This document shows, one piece after another, positions 1 to 8,536 of a stretch of 26,975 nucleotides of DNA; the stretch's first letter is position 1; the number at the start of each line of letters is the position of its first letter. The notes beneath the pieces are model-generated. The model was not told the origin of the DNA. It worked only from the letters and a program-made list of their open reading frames with translations, and made no database searches. Both the position numbers and the translations under genes were made by a program. Source of the DNA: a virus; the IMG/VR virus record IMGVR_UViG_3300031963_000791, positions 1-26,975 of that record; one strand, given 5' to 3'.

Positions 1-26
1 GAAAGCCTCTCCCAAAGCGTTCTCAT
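1..26 (-). CDS. 5' end of a leftward gene, cut by the window edge
   Basis: An ATG at 24-26 overlaps the TGA of the 65-aa gene upstream in the ATGA arrangement used throughout this operon. Only about eight codons (MRTLWERL) are visible, so no function can be given. It probably continues the late structural operon downstream of the portal. Confidence 0.45.
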
Positions 27-220
27 AAGTCGTTGTCAACATTCTTCTCCTCATCAAGGATTTTCAAGAGTACCTCAATTGCCTGCTCGTAGCCGGCAAC
101 CACACCGACACGATACCCGTACTCAAAGGCATCGCGCTGTTGGGGCCGCTTCAAGGCATCTGCTGCAAATTGCTGCTGCTCTGCCTTGAGGCGGTTTAGG
201 AGTTTGGTTTCAAAATTCAC
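23..220 (-). CDS. 65-aa hypothetical phage protein downstream of portal
   Basis: This is a small soluble protein of unknown function. It is mostly helical by composition, with a charged N-terminal helix (KLLNRLKAEQQQ) and an acidic C-terminus (LDEEKNVDNDL). The start is GTG at 218-220, and its G-T-G-A overlaps the TGA of the preceding 45-aa gene, which indicates translational coupling in the late operon. No catalytic motif, membrane segment or signal peptide is visible. Small acidic proteins after the portal gene are common in podovirus-like phages, but I cannot assign a role. Confidence 0.7.
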   Translation of the reverse strand: MNFETKLLNRLKAEQQQFAADALKRPQQRDAFEYGYRVGVVAGYEQAIEVLLKILDEEKNVDNDL

Positions 221-354
221 GCCTGATTTTTTTCCGTCTTGGGCTCGGGCGGCAGAGACTGACCGTCTACCTTCTCGCCCGCAGCCAAGCGGTGCTTCTG
301 CTTCACATAGGCGCTGTTCATAGAGACAGTGCCCTCTTTCGGCTTATCGGCCAT
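217..354 (-). CDS. 45-aa hypothetical protein between portal and 65-aa gene
   Basis: This short reading frame begins MADKPKEGTVSMNSAYVK and ends in a Lys/Pro/Glu-rich tail. It is preceded by an AAGGAA ribosome-binding site seven to eight bases before the ATG at 352-354. It fills the gap between the portal stop and the next gene, and its stop overlaps the next GTG by four bases. The composition is hydrophilic and probably disordered. There is no recognised domain. Operon position and a good ribosome site are the only support. Confidence 0.65.
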   Translation of the reverse strand: MADKPKEGTVSMNSAYVKQKHRLAAGEKVDGQSLPPEPKTEKNQA

Positions 355-364
355 GGTGATTTCC

Positions 365-2863
365 TTATCGCGTTCCAGGGTTGATGCCGGTGCCGGTGCT
401 TACCGCCACCTTCTCGCCGGTGGCCATCTCGGCCGCCGCAAGCAACTTGGCGGTGTCATTGTCCGCCGTGTTCATACGCTCACGCGCGGCCACCTCAGCC
501 GCGGTGCGCTGGCTTTCGGCCATCTGCCGGAACTGCTCAGCCTGCAACTTCTCGGCACGCGCCTGCTGCTGATCCGTAAGCTTGGCCGCATCATTCTGCT
601 GCTGGATTTGCAACTTCTGCTGCTCAATCTGGATCCGCGCCTGATCAACTTGGGCACGCTGCTGCAACGCCTGCCCTTGGATTTGGGCATTGAGTTGCGC
701 GACTTGCATGCTGCTGTCGGGCGGCATCGGCGGTTGCGGCCGGAATTGCTGGGCGGCCTGATCAATCTGCGCCAGTTCTTGGCCAAAGGCGCCAAGCTGT
801 TGCTCAATAAACTGCTGGACTTGTATAATCACCTTAGTCTGCTCAGTTGCCTCGTCAGGAATAAGGCCCTGCTTGCTGGCTTCGTCCACAGCATTGTGCG
901 CCTCCACCAGATAATAGTTCAGCAGATGGTCGCGCAGGTGGGTGGCCATGGGATACAGGAACGTCTTCACGATCACCGGGTTGCTGCCAAACAGCGGGGA
1001 CTTCAAGAACGCCATGTGCGTCATGATGTGCGCCATGTGATCCTGCTGCGGCATCACATAAATCGGCCGCCCCATGGTGGCCGCGACATTTTCGCTGACC
1101 GGGTCCATGTTCTCGGTTGCCGGCAGCGGTTGCAACACTTCATCCGCCGGCACCTTGAGGGTGCGGAGGAACATCTCCTCCACCTTCCGCATGTCGTACA
1201 TCTGCGGCAGGGCGCCAGCACGCTGCATGATCGCTTGGATCTGGGCAAAGCGCTGCGTTTCAGAGAAGATCGCCGGGTCACTGACGGGGACGACATCGAG
1301 CGGCCCATCAAAGTCTGCCGGCTCAATCTCAATGCCAGCATCCTGCGCCTCAATATCTTCCTCAGTCAAATAGGCGCTGTTGATGCGGTGCAGGATCTTG
1401 AAGCACCGCGCCATTGAGTTGTGCAAGCGCGAATGGATGCTGGAAAACACCACCATCCCCTGCTCAATCAGCGCCATGGTCGTGCCGACAGGCTGATTGG
1501 GGTTCTGGTCGCTCAGTTTCTCAAAGCTGGTCTGCACAACGCCCTTGCCGGCGTCCACCAGGAAGCCCAGCAACTGGAACAGCGTGGGGCTCGGCGGGTT
1601 GAACGGCATGGGCATGGCGAGCTTACGCACGTCATCAATCAGCGCGCCGCCCTCCATCTCCACCACTTCAGTCGGCTGAAGGTTGATGGTCTGGCCGCCA
1701 GGGCCGCCCTTGAGCTTCAGCAGGGTGGGGATGTTCTGGATGTGGGCACTATCAAGCAAAGCCCGCAGCGCGCCCGTAGCAGCCCCAGAAAGGCCGCCAA
1801 TCATGTGCGTCAGGCCAATAGGATAAGCACCGCGCCAGGGCACAAACGGGAACTCAACGATCCAATCCAACTCTTTGTGGTTGGGGTCGTCCTGCTCCCA
1901 GTTGCGATACAGCGCCAGCGCCTTGCCGGTGGATTTGTCCACGCTCAGGATGTAGGGGCTGACGCCCTCATCAAAATCCAGAAACGTGTAAATCTCAAAG
2001 ATCGTCCGCAGCCCGTCCTCGTTGTAGCTGGTGGACTTGCGGCCCTCGATCTTGTCATTGGCGATGCTGGCTTTGGAGAACTCCGGATCATCCGGGTAGC
2101 CAAGATCCACATCAATATACATGCCCGCCTTAACGCGCCGCTCATATTCCATCTTTGTGATGTACTGAACATGCGTCTTGCGCTCGGCCGAATAGAAGTT
2201 GGTGGCAGCAAACGGCAGGTAAACGTCGTCAATCGGCACAAACTCGGCCTGGGGGCGCCGGTGCTGATTGTTCCACATGAATTTCATGTATTGGCCGCCG
2301 CCGAGCGGCAGCTGCGTGCTGAGCTGCTCCAACTCGGAGCGGAACTCCGGCATCTGCTCGGTGGTCTGCCAATTCATGAAGGTGGCCTTGCGCTCGGCCT
2401 TATCCACCTTCTCTTTGTCTTTTTGGCCGTAAATTTTACTCTTTACCGGGCCATTGGGCGGGAAAATTTCCTTCATGAAGCGCGCGGAGAAATCCACGCA
2501 CGCTTCCACCAGCATCGGGTGAACGACCTTATTGGCGCCCGTAAACTGCGCGCCGCCAGGAGCGTCATCCCCCAAGCCAGTGCGGCGGAGGCCCTCCTCG
2601 TAAAGCTTGTCGCGCTTTTCTCGGGCTTCCTTGTCGCGGTCTATTTTTTCAAGAAGATCGTTTACCGCTTCTTTGAGAAGCGACGGATCAACCTCTTCCA
2701 CAATGTTCGCAAAGTGTTCCAGGTTGCTTTGATTTTCTTCTTCATTCTCAAGCCGAATGATTGCTCCGCCATCTTCAGTGTCCCTCACTTCGCTGTTTTT
2801 GTCGTCCAGAAACTCTACAGTTTCGCCGCGATCATCGTCGTCATCATTGAGAGTTTCAGACAT
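365..2863 (-). CDS. phage portal (head-tail connector) protein
   Basis: This is the likely portal, the dodecameric ring at the capsid vertex through which the terminase packages DNA. It has 832 residues from the ATG at 2861-2863. That start has GAGG six bases upstream and overlaps the previous gene by eight bases; an in-frame TTG lies four codons earlier. Features seen: an acidic N-terminus with a run of Asp; the segment ANKVVHPMLVEACVDFSARF followed by EIFPPNGPVKS, typical of large podovirus-type portals; a long mixed wing/stem region; and a Gln-rich helical, probably coiled-coil, C-terminus from about residue 690 to 800. It follows the terminase genes on the same strand, the usual order. 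The family is recognised by sequence character and context; the exact subfamily is not certain. Confidence 0.88.
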   Translation of the reverse strand: MSETLNDDDDDRGETVEFLDDKNSEVRDTEDGGAIIRLENEEENQSNLEHFANIVEEVDPSLLKEAVNDLLEKIDRDKEAREKRDKLYEEGLRRTGLGDDAPGGAQFTGANKVVHPMLVEACVDFSARFMKEIFPPNGPVKSKIYGQKDKEKVDKAERKATFMNWQTTEQMPEFRSELEQLSTQLPLGGGQYMKFMWNNQHRRPQAEFVPIDDVYLPFAATNFYSAERKTHVQYITKMEYERRVKAGMYIDVDLGYPDDPEFSKASIANDKIEGRKSTSYNEDGLRTIFEIYTFLDFDEGVSPYILSVDKSTGKALALYRNWEQDDPNHKELDWIVEFPFVPWRGAYPIGLTHMIGGLSGAATGALRALLDSAHIQNIPTLLKLKGGPGGQTINLQPTEVVEMEGGALIDDVRKLAMPMPFNPPSPTLFQLLGFLVDAGKGVVQTSFEKLSDQNPNQPVGTTMALIEQGMVVFSSIHSRLHNSMARCFKILHRINSAYLTEEDIEAQDAGIEIEPADFDGPLDVVPVSDPAIFSETQRFAQIQAIMQRAGALPQMYDMRKVEEMFLRTLKVPADEVLQPLPATENMDPVSENVAATMGRPIYVMPQQDHMAHIMTHMAFLKSPLFGSNPVIVKTFLYPMATHLRDHLLNYYLVEAHNAVDEASKQGLIPDEATEQTKVIIQVQQFIEQQLGAFGQELAQIDQAAQQFRPQPPMPPDSSMQVAQLNAQIQGQALQQRAQVDQARIQIEQQKLQIQQQNDAAKLTDQQQARAEKLQAEQFRQMAESQRTAAEVAARERMNTADNDTAKLLAAAEMATGEKVAVSTGTGINPGTR

Positions 2864-5576
2864 ATTGTGCCTCAATCTGTTTTGCGAGCTGGTCTACCGC
2901 CCGCGGATCATAGGCGGAAACTGAACCTCCGCCAGCGTATTTGGCATGCAGCTTGGCCAGACCGCCATGGGCATAGCCGCGCCCGTAATCCATGCCGTAG
3001 CCTGCTGCACCATATGCCGGCGTGGGCTCCGGCGCGTTGAAGACCCCAGGCTCATAACTCATTACCGTGGGATCCAGGCCCAACTCTTTGCCGATTTCGT
3101 TGCCAATCATGCCGCCAATCGCGCCAGCACCAGGAATGCCAGTTGCGAGGCCCATTAGGCCGCCGACAACCCCCAGCGCGCTGACGCTGACCGCCGGCGT
3201 CTGGTTGCCAAGCTCATCAACATTGACGCCCACCTGCATGCCCGGCGGTGACATCGCGCTCTGGACGCCGTAGCCCAAGGCTTGCCCAAAACCGATTTCG
3301 CCGCGCCCCAAGGCGCCAATGGCTTCAGCAATACCCGGCGCAGCATTGAAGCCAGTCGGTGCCACGCCCCCGGTATCGGCAATACCAAAGCCTCGGCCAG
3401 CCTCTTGCGCGGCCACGGCCGTGTTCATGTTGGCGGCTTGTTCGGTGCCCTCAGGATCTGCGTTTGACATACCTTGGTTGCCTTGGCCTGGGCCACCGCC
3501 AGCGCCAGCACCCGTAGGGCCAGCGCCTTGGCCTTGGTTGCCGCCAACAGCATCCTGAGTGGCAGCTTCAGACATAGAGTTTGCGTTGTCGCTGCCCGGC
3601 CCTTCTCCAGGCCCCTCATCATACGCCCGGATGCCGTGCTTGGTCATGCGGCCGGAACCACCGCGCGCCTTCAGCAGCGCAGCCTCCCGATCCGTAATGT
3701 AAGCAAGCTTATGCTCCTGGCCGCCAATGTAAGTTTTGGCCGGCGCCTCTACCTCGCCGCCCTCGGCAAACTCCTGCACAATCCGGTCAATCTCATCCGG
3801 GTCATACGCAGTTGCAGGCTCACGCACCATGCCACCCTCTTCATAGCGGCGCACAAGGTTAATCAGATCAGGGTCAAAAACACCTAATTCTTGATGATAA
3901 TATTTTACAGGGGAATAATCTAAAGAAACACTGTCATGCCCTCTTGAGATAATTTTTTGGGCAACTTCTTTCGCGCTGGCGTCCATTGGAAGATTTAATT
4001 CTTCACGAATTAATCTACGTTTATCCGCAAACCAGGAAGGCAATTTTAATTGAAGTGGATTTTCAATTTGCAAATCAACTTCATATCGAACAGGCCAGAC
4101 TGGTGCTCCTTGGGCATTAAGTCGCTCAACACCTGCTTTATCAGTGGAAAAATACAAAGCGCGCCCTAATTGCCCCTCATCGGTTGTGCTTCCGGCTTTT
4201 GAGATATCAAACCGTCTAAAACGATACGGGCTGCCGTGGTAGGCGCGAATAGACGCAGGCCCCTCAGTAAACCCGCGCACAGCATTGATCTGCCGTTCTT
4301 CTTCCGGCGTAGGCTCAACAGCGCCACGCACCACAGCGCTCATACGCTGGCCAGCCTCACCAAAGGAACGCGGCATCGGCGCAAACCCGCGACCCTCTGC
4401 TGACCGCAGCTCAGCAACAGGCTCGCCAGCCCCAACAGCACGATCAGCCAGGATGCTGAGATAGTCCTCGTCAGAAGGGCGAGGTACAGGCGCAGAAGCC
4501 GGGCGGCGGGCGCGGCCGCCCTCGGCATACTTCTGATCCAACTCAGCAAGGCCGCCCTCGGCGTAGCGGCGCGTGATGTCAATCAAATCATCGCCAAACA
4601 TGACGTAGTTGCGGGTGTTTTGGCGTCCGGTTCTGCTGCCAGCATCAAGATAACGCAAGCCAGGAATGCCAGCCTCACGCAATTGCGCGGCAATCTCAGG
4701 CGTCCGCAAATCAATGGCCTCGCCAATTGGCTTCATCTCGCGCTCAAGAACGCGGGCGCTTCCTGTGCGCGGTGCGCGCAAGACATCTTCAAGAAATGGA
4801 ACGGCGCGCTCGGGCTGCCGCACAAGCGGCGCATCCCAATTCACCAATTCTTCTGGTGTGGTACGAAGTCGCACTTCATACATGTGGCCGGGAGAATATG
4901 AAATTTCAGGCAATTTTTGCTTTGACCTTAAAAGTCGTATAGCGTCAGCAGCGACATCAACGCCAAATCCATTTTCTGCATTTTCTTTGATGGCTTTGAT
5001 GGCTTTTGCTCTACTTCCATACATTTGATCCATTGAGGAGGCATAATGGTCAAAGCGTGAAAAATTAGGATTTTCACCGCCAATCAAACGCCTTCCTACA
5101 GATTGATCTCTATATCTACGCGCTACAGGCTCAGCGCCAGCAAAATACAGCCCGCGTCCATAAGCAGTCGCCCCCTCACCCGTGCCAATCTTGCTGATAT
5201 CAAACCGTTCAAAACGATGCGGGCTGCCATGATAGGCACGAATGGACGCAGGCCCTTCAGTAAACCCGCGCACAATATTCAAGCCCATTTGCTCTCCAGG
5301 CGTAGGCTCAACCTCACCACGCAGCATCGCGCTCATGCGCTGGAACCCTTCGCCCTGAAATGGCGTTGGCGCAAACCCGCGACCCTCTGCTGACCGCAGC
5401 TCAGGCACAGGCTCACCAGCCCCGACAGCACGATCAGCCAAAATGCTGAGGTAATCCTCGTCAGAAGGCCGAGGCACAGGCGCAGCAGCCGGGCGGCGGG
5501 CGCGGCCGCCCTCGGCATACTTCTTGGGCTTGCCTCGATACTTCTGGTTCAGATCACGGAGGGACTTGGCGGCCAT
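2856..5576 (-). CDS. 906-aa protein with two ADP-ribosyltransferase-like (polyvalent-protein) domains
   Basis: A late-operon protein that probably enters the virion. From the ATG at 5574-5576 (GAGGGTG upstream) there are two homologous halves. Residues about 18-112 and 348-442 are nearly identical (KYAEGGRARRP, then PVPRPSDEDYLSILADRAVG). Each is followed by an ART-like core, at about 113-340 and 443-582, starting IRAYHGSP and containing FDISK and G-R-[GA]-L-Y-F. His of YHGS and Tyr of LYF fit the first two positions of an H-Y-x ART triad, as in phage polyvalent-protein ARTs. The first core ends with GIPGLRYLDAGSR; the second is shorter and divergent. Then come YAEGG-type motifs, a Gly/Ala-rich linker, a Gly-rich hydrophobic stretch (about residues 800-850) and another GG motif near the C-terminus. 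Enzyme activity is inferred, not shown; either copy could be inactive. Confidence 0.75.
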   Translation of the reverse strand: MAAKSLRDLNQKYRGKPKKYAEGGRARRPAAAPVPRPSDEDYLSILADRAVGAGEPVPELRSAEGRGFAPTPFQGEGFQRMSAMLRGEVEPTPGEQMGLNIVRGFTEGPASIRAYHGSPHRFERFDISKIGTGEGATAYGRGLYFAGAEPVARRYRDQSVGRRLIGGENPNFSRFDHYASSMDQMYGSRAKAIKAIKENAENGFGVDVAADAIRLLRSKQKLPEISYSPGHMYEVRLRTTPEELVNWDAPLVRQPERAVPFLEDVLRAPRTGSARVLEREMKPIGEAIDLRTPEIAAQLREAGIPGLRYLDAGSRTGRQNTRNYVMFGDDLIDITRRYAEGGLAELDQKYAEGGRARRPASAPVPRPSDEDYLSILADRAVGAGEPVAELRSAEGRGFAPMPRSFGEAGQRMSAVVRGAVEPTPEEERQINAVRGFTEGPASIRAYHGSPYRFRRFDISKAGSTTDEGQLGRALYFSTDKAGVERLNAQGAPVWPVRYEVDLQIENPLQLKLPSWFADKRRLIREELNLPMDASAKEVAQKIISRGHDSVSLDYSPVKYYHQELGVFDPDLINLVRRYEEGGMVREPATAYDPDEIDRIVQEFAEGGEVEAPAKTYIGGQEHKLAYITDREAALLKARGGSGRMTKHGIRAYDEGPGEGPGSDNANSMSEAATQDAVGGNQGQGAGPTGAGAGGGPGQGNQGMSNADPEGTEQAANMNTAVAAQEAGRGFGIADTGGVAPTGFNAAPGIAEAIGALGRGEIGFGQALGYGVQSAMSPPGMQVGVNVDELGNQTPAVSVSALGVVGGLMGLATGIPGAGAIGGMIGNEIGKELGLDPTVMSYEPGVFNAPEPTPAYGAAGYGMDYGRGYAHGGLAKLHAKYAGGGSVSAYDPRAVDQLAKQIEAQYV

Positions 5577-5577
5577 A

Positions 5578-8100
5578 TCATTCACCCTCAAGGCCAGCGG
5601 CAGCGCCGGCACCCAAAAGCCCAGGGACAACAAGCGGCTGTTGCCTATTCGCAAAGCGGCGGAACACTTCTTCAGGCGTCAAGCCACGCTCAGCAGCACG
5701 ATCATCAACAACCCGGTTAAAGATGTTGTCAAACGTATCAAGGCTGCTTTCACGCACGCCCGTGCGCTTTGCTGCGCCCATCCACAAACTTGCCTGCAAC
5801 TGCGCTGGCGTCATACCCATGCGATTGGCGATATCCAGCGCAAGCCGCTCATAAGCACCATACTCGTTGTCGCGCGGCACCTCGTCCCAAACTGTGGGGC
5901 GGTTGCGAATGAACTGGAACAACTCACCTTCTGCACCGCCAGCCTCCCGCACAGCACGCGCTGCATTAAAGCTCGTCTGCATCACTTCCTTGCCGGTTGC
6001 ATCCTTCACCTTGCGGGTCTTGATGTTATCACGCGCAATTTCTGGGAAGCGTTCAGCAATTTCAGACGCAAGCTCTTGGCTGATCACAGCGCTACCATGC
6101 AGGAAGCGAGGATCATTAGACGCCATACCAATGAAGCGCATGAAATGCTTGTCGGCCGCGATGTTCTCAGGATTGCCAAGCAGACTGTTGGCAAAACCAC
6201 GAGGCTTTGGCGCTCGCGTTGGTTCAATATTTTGAAGGAACTCACCGCGATCAATAAGGTTACTCAAAACCCCTTGATACTGTTGCGTCAAACTACCGTA
6301 AGGCTCAGGTGGCCGTGGGTATTTCCCGGTTGCCTCAAACTCTGCTTGGCGCGCAGCGCGCGACTCGGCAGGTTCAGCAAAATAGTAAGATGCCTGCCGA
6401 ATATTGGGATACACAGCATTGCCAGGGCTGGCGCCACCTATGCGATACATAAATTCAAGCCACGCATCATGGCCTGCTTTTTCACCAAGCTCGTCAATAA
6501 ACCGCTGCCGCGTGGCCTCGGTGTTGTACCAAGCGCGGCCAATATCTTCGCCTTCGCGAGCCGTAGCCATGATGTCATTCAAAAGGTCTGGCTCGTTATC
6601 AAGCCGCCCTTGGAACTCGGCAAAGCGTGCGCTTTCACCTCTTGCAGGCGCATGCCGAATTACCGTGCCAGGGCTTCTGTCAGGCGCTGCGCCAGGAACG
6701 TCAGGAACCGGAATGGCCTCACGCAATCCGCCAGTAGCTGGTTTGCCGGAACGCGCCGCGCCAGCAGCCATCAAAACTCCTCTACCAGTTGGCGGCTTGT
6801 TAGCCCCAATGACAGCGCGGGGGTTTGGCTCAAAATCAACCTCTGGCACTTCGTAGTTGATCCTGGGCGGCCGGCGACCACGCCCAGCACCCAGCGTCTG
6901 CGCCGGGCCACCCTGCACCCCAGCCATGGGCATCAGATCCAGCGCCCCAGGCACCGCCAAGGATGTCTCGCCCGTGTCCACATCTTGGCCCACAGGCAGC
7001 ACAGCAGACCGGCGCGTGGTAGCCGCAAAGTCGCGCACGTCACGGCCTTTGCGGCCGGCAGGATCAATCAGGCGCCCGTCTGGCATCTCAATGGCGTAGC
7101 CGCTCTGAGTTGCTTCCGTCTGCACAATCCGGCCACCCTCGGGGATCTCAATCCCCGCCATGGCGCTCAGCATGCCGCGCTGCACATCCTCCGGCCGCGG
7201 GATCAGGCTTGCCGCCGCCTCAAATGGCGACACCGCATTGCCTGGGTAGAACACACGGCCGCCACGAGGCACCGGCACACCGGCAACGCCTAGGCGCGAA
7301 GCCGGCGTCATAAGCGGATCCCGCTCCAGCAGGCGCCGATCATACTCCTCATCAGCAGAGCGGATTGTCGGCGCGTCGGCGTAGCGGTCCTCCATGTCAA
7401 TCAGGCTCTCGCGCACGCGGCCGCCCTCGGCGTAGCCCTCAACGCCAGCACGCCTCATGATATTCTTAACGTAATCTTGCGTTTCAGTAATTCGGGGGAT
7501 CTGATTGCCGGCCTGGGCAACCCTGTTGGGCCCGGCATTGTAGGCAGCCAAGGCAAGCGGCAGGCTGCCAAAGCGGTCAATCTGCTGGCGCAGATACCGG
7601 GCGCCGGCATCAAGGTTCTGCGCCGGATCATAGCGGTCAGCACGCAAATCCGCCGCGGTGCCGGGCATCAGCTGCGCCAAGCCATAGGCGCCCCGGCGGC
7701 TGCGGGCCTCCGGGTTGAATTTGCTTTCCTGGTAGACCAGCGACAGAAACACGTCGCGCGGCAGGTTATACTTCTCCGCCAGCCTGATAGCCTCGGACAC
7801 CCAAGGATTGTCGGCGGGCAGCACGGAGCCAATGCGCGGCGGCACGGCATCGCCGGCAGTCTCGCCGGGGAATACACGAGGGGGGCCAGCCTCTGCGCTA
7901 TCCCCGGCTGTTCGGGGAGGTGCCACAGCCGGAGGAATGGGAGGCAGCGGCAGAGACTGGCGGCTTGCAGACCTGCGCTGCTCGGCCGCTAGGGCAGCAG
8001 GCACGTCAAACTCTTGCATGCGGGGGCGGCGCGTAGGGCGCTCCAGCTCACGCATAATATCTAGGGGCGGGCGGGGCGGAAGCGGGAGGGATCCGGACAT
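5578..8100 (-). CDS. 840-aa lytic transglycosylase (SLT) fusion, polyvalent virion protein
   Basis: The N-terminal third holds a classic soluble lytic transglycosylase domain at about residues 98-218. The catalytic Glu is in YQESKFNPEARS (residue about 125), followed by GAYGLAQLMPGTA, the DAGARYLRQ helix and LALAAYNAGPNRV. It should cleave peptidoglycan, most likely during DNA entry because the gene is in the late head operon. After the SLT comes a YAEGGRV motif, a Pro/Gly-rich linker, then a 350-residue C-terminal region (with RAWYNTEATRQRFIDELGEK and WDEVPRDNEYGAYERLALDI) that looks conserved but that I cannot name. The start is the ATG in TAATG overlapping the previous stop, with AAGGTGA upstream; a GTG two codons earlier is less likely. 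Confidence 0.88.
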   Translation of the reverse strand: MSGSLPLPPRPPLDIMRELERPTRRPRMQEFDVPAALAAEQRRSASRQSLPLPPIPPAVAPPRTAGDSAEAGPPRVFPGETAGDAVPPRIGSVLPADNPWVSEAIRLAEKYNLPRDVFLSLVYQESKFNPEARSRRGAYGLAQLMPGTAADLRADRYDPAQNLDAGARYLRQQIDRFGSLPLALAAYNAGPNRVAQAGNQIPRITETQDYVKNIMRRAGVEGYAEGGRVRESLIDMEDRYADAPTIRSADEEYDRRLLERDPLMTPASRLGVAGVPVPRGGRVFYPGNAVSPFEAAASLIPRPEDVQRGMLSAMAGIEIPEGGRIVQTEATQSGYAIEMPDGRLIDPAGRKGRDVRDFAATTRRSAVLPVGQDVDTGETSLAVPGALDLMPMAGVQGGPAQTLGAGRGRRPPRINYEVPEVDFEPNPRAVIGANKPPTGRGVLMAAGAARSGKPATGGLREAIPVPDVPGAAPDRSPGTVIRHAPARGESARFAEFQGRLDNEPDLLNDIMATAREGEDIGRAWYNTEATRQRFIDELGEKAGHDAWLEFMYRIGGASPGNAVYPNIRQASYYFAEPAESRAARQAEFEATGKYPRPPEPYGSLTQQYQGVLSNLIDRGEFLQNIEPTRAPKPRGFANSLLGNPENIAADKHFMRFIGMASNDPRFLHGSAVISQELASEIAERFPEIARDNIKTRKVKDATGKEVMQTSFNAARAVREAGGAEGELFQFIRNRPTVWDEVPRDNEYGAYERLALDIANRMGMTPAQLQASLWMGAAKRTGVRESSLDTFDNIFNRVVDDRAAERGLTPEEVFRRFANRQQPLVVPGLLGAGAAAGLEGE

Positions 8101-8375
8101 TACCACTTCACCTTATTGGCCCAATAGGCCGCGCTGCTGGGCCCCTTGGCGATGTTGGCAGAATGCCGCGCCTTAAACGATGCGCGCTTGGTTTTCATCC
8201 GTTCCGATTCGCCTTCCTTGGGCTTGCCGGCGGTGGAAGCGCCTTGCTCACCAAAGCGAATGACTTTCTCTTTGCCGTCGTAGCACGCCTTCACGACATG
8301 CGACTTGGTGGGGTGGTCAGGCGTGCGGCGCGGCTTGTTGCAGGCCATCGCGTCCTTGTCCACGCGGTTGCTCAT
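8100..8375 (-). CDS. 91-aa conserved basic phage protein
   Basis: A small Lys-rich protein of unknown function. It contains KEKVIRFGEQGASTAGK and ends with RHSANIAKGPSSAAYWANKVKW. A small protein with a closely similar [FR]xARHxA...SAxYWxxxVKW ending is, from memory, frequent beside phage terminase genes. A Cys-x-Cys-poor sequence (only two Cys) argues against a zinc finger. Its start overlaps the previous gene's stop as ATGA, and its TAA overlaps the ATG of the transglycosylase gene. The context suggests a packaging or head-assembly accessory, but this is inference. Confidence 0.8.
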   Translation of the reverse strand: MSNRVDKDAMACNKPRRTPDHPTKSHVVKACYDGKEKVIRFGEQGASTAGKPKEGESERMKTKRASFKARHSANIAKGPSSAAYWANKVKW

Positions 8376-8536
8376 TTCTTGCGGGCCGCTCGCATGTTAT
8401 CGACCATATTGGGATAGGGCCGCCCGGCCGCCTTGGCCATGGCCTTCGCAGAAGCCTTCTGATCGTCAGACAGGCCCTTGGGTTTCCCCAGGCCCTTGGG
8501 TCGGCTCTTTTCCCAGATGGGCTTCTTAGACGGCAT
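8372..8536 (-). CDS. 54-aa basic protein after TerL
   Basis: From the ATG at 8534-8536, with AAGGGT nine bases upstream, this encodes a strongly basic peptide beginning MPSKKPIWEKSRPKGLGKPK and ending MVDNMRAARKK. It overlaps the end of terL by 11 bases, and its TGA overlaps the next ATG by four. The Lys/Arg/Pro-rich composition suggests nucleic-acid binding or disorder; no domain is recognised. An upstream in-frame start would extend it by 16 residues into terL and lacks a better ribosome site. Confidence 0.72.
   Translation of the reverse strand: MPSKKPIWEKSRPKGLGKPKGLSDDQKASAKAMAKAAGRPYPNMVDNMRAARKK

Noticed and set aside
1421-3040. 539-codon open frame antisense to the portal gene
   Set aside because: Low-complexity His/Leu/Arg-rich translation, no ribosome site, and exactly opposite a convincing portal gene; a codon-bias shadow.
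5524-7293. 589-codon open frame antisense to the transglycosylase fusion
   Set aside because: Arg/His/Cys-rich translation without domains. The opposite strand has clear SLT motifs.
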